Assembly: GCA_937859895.1 (NCBI GenBank)
Contig: CALMAV010000084.1
Coordinates: 1 to 8,591, forward strand
Source of the DNA: an uncultured Bryobacterales bacterium
GTDB taxonomy: Bacteria; Acidobacteriota; Terriglobia; Bryobacterales; Bryobacteraceae
Reading direction: 5' to 3'
DNA: 8,591 nucleotides
Shown one piece after another: positions 5,955 through 8,591 of this stretch. The number at the start of each line of letters is the position of its first letter. The first letter of the stretch is position 1. Below the pieces are notes generated by a model that was not told the DNA's origin, searched no databases, and was given only the letters and a program-made list of their open reading frames with translations. A program made the translations under genes and the position numbers.

Positions 5955-6725
5955 TCACTTGCCGGAGACCTTTGCATTTACATTAATCGTTCCGCCCCCT
6001 TCAACGTTGAGGGTGCGTTCCCAAACCTTAGACCCATTGCTGACCTTGATCTTGTGATTGCCCGTTGTAAGTGGGCGAGTCGAGGGAGTGTTGCCCACAA
6101 AAACTCCATCAATCTCAATGTCGGCGCCAGGTACATCTGACGAGATAACAACGGTCGAACTCCCACCACTTGAGGTCGGAGTCGCTGAAGCAGTCGCTGT
6201 CCCTTTCATCACATGGTTCTGGTCAGTGAACACCTCTAACACGATGCCTTTGTTGATAGTGACGTCTTTGCCCTTTCTCAGAAGGAAAAACGGAGCAGCC
6301 GGCCAGAATAGGACCGCTGCACCGGCGGTCATAACACCGGTGGAGACCGCGTGGCTTCCACCCTCTCGCTTATTCACCGTATAGCGAAGGGGAACAAACT
6401 CTCCGTCGGCCGCGCGTACTTTGTCGATGGAGAAATCCAGCTTGCCAGTCCGGCCCATCCGCCGCTTCTCTTGCGCTTCTACGATTGTTCCAATCACGGT
6501 GGCGTTTTGCGGGATCACAACATGATCTCCAACCTTAACGTCTTCGGTAGTAGATAGCTGTACTTGCTGGCCCTGTTCAGCAGTGGCCGAGGAGATTGCC
6601 TGCTCAAGCCGACAACTAACCCTAGTGCCACTTGGGATTTCAATCTGTTGTGCCAGGCTGACACTGGCTAAGCAGACAATCGCACTTGCAACGCGGATCT
6701 GTCTGAAGGAAGCGATATAAGTCAT
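5955..6725 (-). CDS. Secreted PEGA-domain protein
   Basis: This 256-residue protein starts at the ATG at 6725. Residues 1-25 form a signal peptide (basic start, hydrophobic VASAIVCLASVSLA, likely cleavage after SLA). Residues ~27-118 look like a beta-rich domain that begins IEIPSGTRVSCRLEQAIS and includes VKVGDHVVIPQNATVIG. A hydrophobic stretch at 129-148 (VMTAGAAVLFWPAAPFFLL) could be a membrane-associated hairpin. A Ser/Thr/Gly-rich linker spans ~176-190. Residues ~191-252 form a PEGA domain (SSDVPGADIEIDGVFVGNTP, then an LTTGNHKIKV strand), a small surface-layer-like beta domain of unknown ligand. The gene is monocistronic and convergent with the flavoprotein fragment. GATAAT lies about 15 bases upstream of the ATG, but no clear Shine-Dalgarno or -35 is visible. 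The molecular role is unknown; an envelope location is well supported. Confidence 0.85.
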   Translation of the reverse strand: MTYIASFRQIRVASAIVCLASVSLAQQIEIPSGTRVSCRLEQAISSATAEQGQQVQLSTTEDVKVGDHVVIPQNATVIGTIVEAQEKRRMGRTGKLDFSIDKVRAADGEFVPLRYTVNKREGGSHAVSTGVMTAGAAVLFWPAAPFFLLRKGKDVTINKGIVLEVFTDQNHVMKGTATASATPTSSGGSSTVVISSDVPGADIEIDGVFVGNTPSTRPLTTGNHKIKVSNGSKVWERTLNVEGGGTINVNAKVSGK

Positions 6726-6797
6726 AAACGGGTCACAACATTATCGCGCAGAGTGCCCCAGATTGAGTCACTTTCTCATCCCCCGTACTCGGTATAA

Positions 6798-6824
6798 AGC
6801 CGTACTAAAACGGACAGTACAGAG
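6798..6824. promoter_or_regulatory. Second GntR-type operator candidate
   Basis: Aligned without gaps to the palindrome at 5321-5347, 19 of 27 bases match. The GTACT (6802-6806), N9, AGTAC (6816-6820) half-sites keep exactly the same spacing. TATAAA (6793-6798) sits at its left edge and the AAGGAG ribosome binding site (6826-6831) just after it, so a bound repressor would block the ORF at 6835. An extra CCGTACT occurs at 6783-6789. Confidence 0.55.
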
Positions 6825-6834
6825 CAAGGAGACT

Positions 6835-7065
6835 ATGGCGCAGAAAAGCGCTAACGCAGGGTATCACAAAGGTGCTCATCAAAGGTTGTTCGTTAATAAG
6901 TCGTCATACACAGCGCTGTCGCTTGTGATGACCGGCTGTGAGCGGACGCATTCTAAACGTGTTGCCGACAACGGCCCCCGTCGATTCGATCTCGGCCCCG
7001 GGCAGGTCACAAAGAATAGTAACAATCGCCTGCCTATGAAGAAGCAGGAAAGCCAAAATCGCTAG
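6835..7065 (+). CDS. Small hypothetical protein, possible lipoprotein
   Basis: The 76-residue frame starts at the ATG at 6835, preceded by AAGGAG three bases upstream. The frame is open back to an ATG at 6763, but that start would place the operator-like site and the ribosome binding site inside the gene. I do not recognise the protein. Residues ~25-35 (YTALSLVMTGC) resemble a short hydrophobic segment ending in a lipobox-like V-M-T-G-C, which would put Cys35 at the membrane; the hydrophobic core is short and Met at -3 is unusual. The rest is polar and basic, with GPRRFDLGPGQ near the middle. It diverges from the PEGA gene. It may be a decayed or spurious frame; the best argument for reality is the operator and ribosome binding site in front. 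Confidence 0.4.
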   Translation: MAQKSANAGYHKGAHQRLFVNKSSYTALSLVMTGCERTHSKRVADNGPRRFDLGPGQVTKNSNNRLPMKKQESQNR

Positions 7066-7164
7066 CCAACTTTGCTACCGTTTGTGAGGACATGTCAACT
7101 CCCTTTGAAGTGCTCAGCAACACCCTTGAATGTTTGCAGCAGTCTTCGGATTTATCTCGAAAAG

Positions 7165-7170
7165 TATAAT
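7165..7170 (+). promoter_or_regulatory. Candidate -10 element for the 7225-8591 gene cluster
   Basis: A consensus TATAAT lies about 55 bases upstream of the ATG at 7225. The expected -35 position (about 7142-7147, GTCTTC) is far from consensus, so the promoter may be weak, activated or recognised by another sigma factor. Confidence 0.35.
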
Positions 7171-7224
7171 TCGGCACAGACTCTCCACAGTCGCATCGGT
7201 AGTCTAAAATTCGAGGGATGGCGA

Positions 7225-7584
7225 ATGAGCAGATCAAGCGACAAACATTGCAAAGCAGAATATCCACTAGCACGCTTAGAACGTTGCAAATTTTCTCATC
7301 ACGACCGGAGATCAGGTGCACATGCTTTCTTCGGGTTATGTGAGAAGTACCCCGCCTTTGGTGAGCGAGATGCCGAGTTGACGAGTGAAGAAGCAGATGT
7401 AGCCCGAGCAGCTTTGGTCTGGTCGGCGAATCAACGTTCTTTAGACGCGCTGCAACTTATGCTGAAGCTTACAATTTCTCAATTAATGGCTCAAGTTGAG
7501 ATCTATCATCTCTGTCACACTTTCCGCATGCAACAGAGAAAAACTATTCACGACCAGTATTTGAATCCTAGGAGGTCACGATGA
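7225..7584 (+). CDS. Hypothetical protein, translationally coupled to the ABM gene
   Basis: This 119-residue frame starts at the ATG at 7225, with GAGGG (7213-7217) at seven bases distance; the frame is open further upstream to 7072, but without a comparable ribosome binding site. I recognise no family. The N-terminal 30 residues are rich in Lys, Arg, His and Cys (C9, C21, C39). The middle (residues ~50-100) is predicted by eye to be helical, with LDALQLMLKLTISQLMAQVE the most regular amphipathic stretch. The tail is basic. Its TGA overlaps the next ATG (ATGA), typical of operon coupling, which supports a real gene. There is no signal peptide, so a cytoplasmic location is likely. A non-coding alternative cannot be excluded. 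Confidence 0.5.
   Translation: MSRSSDKHCKAEYPLARLERCKFSHHDRRSGAHAFFGLCEKYPAFGERDAELTSEEADVARAALVWSANQRSLDALQLMLKLTISQLMAQVEIYHLCHTFRMQQRKTIHDQYLNPRRSR
7570..7575 (+). promoter_or_regulatory. Strong ribosome binding site for the ABM gene
   Basis: A complete AGGAGG lies five bases before the ATG at 7581, within the last codons of the upstream frame. It fixes the start of the monooxygenase-domain gene. Confidence 0.85.
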
Positions 7585-7901
7585 AAGACAGCGTGATTGT
7601 ATTGTTTACGGCTAAAGCTTACCCCGGTAAAGAGACGGAACTCAAAGAACTCCTGATTTCAGGGATTACCGCCTCCAGACATGATCCGGGCAATGTTAGT
7701 TTTGAGCTCAACCAACTTGAAGATGATCCGTCTGTTTTCTTTTTCTATGAAGAGTGGGTTTCTGAAGAGGCTCTGAACCTTCATCTCGCTACGCCTGGTG
7801 TTGTGAAGCTGAAAGAAGCTTCAGACCGGATTGTCATTGGAGGATTTGCCGCCAACGTCAAAAAAGCCAGAAAGCTTCGGCCCGAAGCAATAGCAAGTTA
7901 A
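7581..7901 (+). CDS. Antibiotic-biosynthesis-monooxygenase (ABM) domain protein, YgiN-like
   Basis: The protein is 106 residues, normal for a single ABM domain (about 95-110). The dimeric alpha+beta barrel fold is indicated by the first strand SVIVLFTAKAYPGKE (4-18), helix ELKELLISGI, the strand NVSFELNQLEDDPSVFFFYEEW (38-59) and the helix EEALNLHLATP with His68. This E-E-W ... A-x-x-x-H pattern is the family signature. Members act on quinols or other small aromatics without a bound metal or flavin, or serve as small heme- or ligand-binding proteins; the substrate here is unknown. There is no signal peptide, so it is cytoplasmic. It follows the unknown gene with an ATGA overlap and precedes the amidohydrolase by 36 bp, so the three probably form one transcription unit. 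Confidence 0.88.
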   Translation: MKDSVIVLFTAKAYPGKETELKELLISGITASRHDPGNVSFELNQLEDDPSVFFFYEEWVSEEALNLHLATPGVVKLKEASDRIVIGGFAANVKKARKLRPEAIAS

Positions 7902-7937
7902 CTCCGAACATTACATTCATTCTGATTAAGGATTTGC

Positions 7938-8591
7938 ATGCCGTTTTTCAGCAAGTGCTTTCACGTTGCCCCACTGCTTCTCTCTGTCTGTGCTGTCGCA
8001 AACCAGTTGCCAGAGGGTATCGTCCTTCGGAACGCGACTCTCATTGACGGGAGTGGATTGGGTCCCAGACAGGGTGTTGATATTGTCCTGCGCGCGGGAT
8101 TGGTGGAGAGCATCTCACCTTCATCAACCAAATCCCACACCGGGCTCCAAAGCGTTGACTGTACAAATAAGATCGTGATGCCTGGCCTTATCAGTGCACA
8201 TTCTCACGTGGGTGTTCTTCAAGACAACGTCACCAACACGGCTGCCGCTTTCAACAGAGCCAATGTCATTGCTGCCCTGAACCAGTTCGAACGTTACGGT
8301 GTCACAACGGTTGTGACGCTCGGAATGAATCGTGATCTGATCTACACGCTACGCGACGAACAGCGCGCCGGAAGCTTGGGCGACGCTACTATTCTCACCG
8401 CAGGGCGCGGAGTGGGTGTCACTGACGGAGCCCCACCCCAGCCCGCCGCTCCTGATCAAGTGGATCATCCTAAAACCGCTGATGAGGCGCGTCACGACGT
8501 TGATGCATACGTTGCTCACCATGCGGATATTGTGAAGCTCTGGTTAGATCCGCTTGGAGGCAAGGTGCCGGAGATGAACACGGAAATCTAT
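7938..8591 (+). CDS. Secreted metal-dependent amidohydrolase; 3' end outside the window
   Basis: 218 codons run from the ATG at 7938 to the right edge without a stop. AAGGA (7927-7931) lies six bases upstream. Residues 1-22 resemble a signal peptide (CFHVAPLLLSVCAVANQ), with Cys18 in the hydrophobic core. The amidohydrolase landmarks are the N-terminal beta-sandwich strand IVLRNATLIDGSG (28-40), MPGLISAHSHV (81-91) with metal ligands H88 and H90, YGVTTVVTLG (120-129) and DIVKLWLD (197-204), where K200 is in the position of the carbamylated bridging lysine. The family hydrolyses C-N bonds in cyclic amides, imidazolones or dipeptides; the imidazolonepropionase/prolidase-like branch fits best, but the substrate cannot be read from this part. 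Ser87 replaces the usual Asp before the HxH motif, a modest oddity. Export suggests a scavenging or detoxifying role. Confidence 0.88.
   Translation, partial: MPFFSKCFHVAPLLLSVCAVANQLPEGIVLRNATLIDGSGLGPRQGVDIVLRAGLVESISPSSTKSHTGLQSVDCTNKIVMPGLISAHSHVGVLQDNVTNTAAAFNRANVIAALNQFERYGVTTVVTLGMNRDLIYTLRDEQRAGSLGDATILTAGRGVGVTDGAPPQPAAPDQVDHPKTADEARHDVDAYVAHHADIVKLWLDPLGGKVPEMNTEIY

Noticed and set aside
6556..6564. AGCTGTACT, identical to one half-site of the GntR operator
   Set aside because: There is no second arm, and it lies inside the PEGA coding region.
7072..7224. N-terminal extension of the frame ending at 7584
   Set aside because: The 51 extra codons have no ribosome binding site and contain the TATAAT element; the ATG at 7225 with GAGGG is better.
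7034..7321. A 95-codon minus-strand frame rich in Cys
   Set aside because: GTG start without a ribosome binding site; overlaps the candidate promoter and start of the plus-strand gene at 7225; composition not protein-like.
7218..7346. A 42-codon frame starting at the ATG at 7218
   Set aside because: The GAGGG is too close to this ATG, the frame is short and it overlaps the longer coupled frame.

Overview
The window looks like bacterial chromosome of moderate to high GC, most plausibly from a soil Acidobacteriota. That assignment is inferred from the gene mix: a secreted GH3 enzyme, a secreted PEGA-domain protein, a GntR/ABC module with an unusually large permease, and a secreted amidohydrolase. 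No rRNA, tRNA, CRISPR array, integrase or transposase was seen.

Layout. (1) Positions 1-1381, minus strand: 5' part of a secreted glycoside hydrolase family 3 enzyme (NagZ-like) that runs off the left edge. (2) Positions 1399-2586, plus strand: a complete HI0933/BaiN-type FAD flavoprotein. It diverges from the GH3 gene across only 17 bp, and the two genes may share one -10 region. (3) Positions 5320 down to 2541, minus strand: a tightly packed operon of a YtrA-type GntR regulator, an ABC ATPase and a 496-residue membrane protein. The GntR and ATPase genes overlap, and the ATPase stop codon abuts the permease start. The permease gene runs 46 bp into the 3' end of the flavoprotein gene. (4) Positions 5602-5874, plus strand: a nearly perfect second copy of the last 273 bp of the flavoprotein gene, a dead fragment on the far side of the ABC module. 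(5) Positions 6725 down to 5955, minus strand: a secreted PEGA-domain protein. (6) Positions 6835-7584, plus strand: two unrecognised small ORFs. (7) Positions 7581-8591, plus strand: an antibiotic-biosynthesis-monooxygenase (ABM) domain protein followed by a secreted amidohydrolase that runs off the right edge.

The main observations are these. The GntR operon has a perfect 11-bp-arm inverted repeat (27 bp) directly over its promoter and against the preferred GTG start, as expected for autorepression. A second site with the same GTACT-N9-AGTAC geometry and 19 of 27 matching bases lies about 1.5 kb away, just upstream of the ribosome binding site of the unknown ORF at 6835, so the regulon may extend beyond the ABC genes. 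The ABC module is also bracketed by direct repeats of the flavoprotein 3' end. This is the arrangement left by a single-crossover integration, or by a recent duplication or conversion event.
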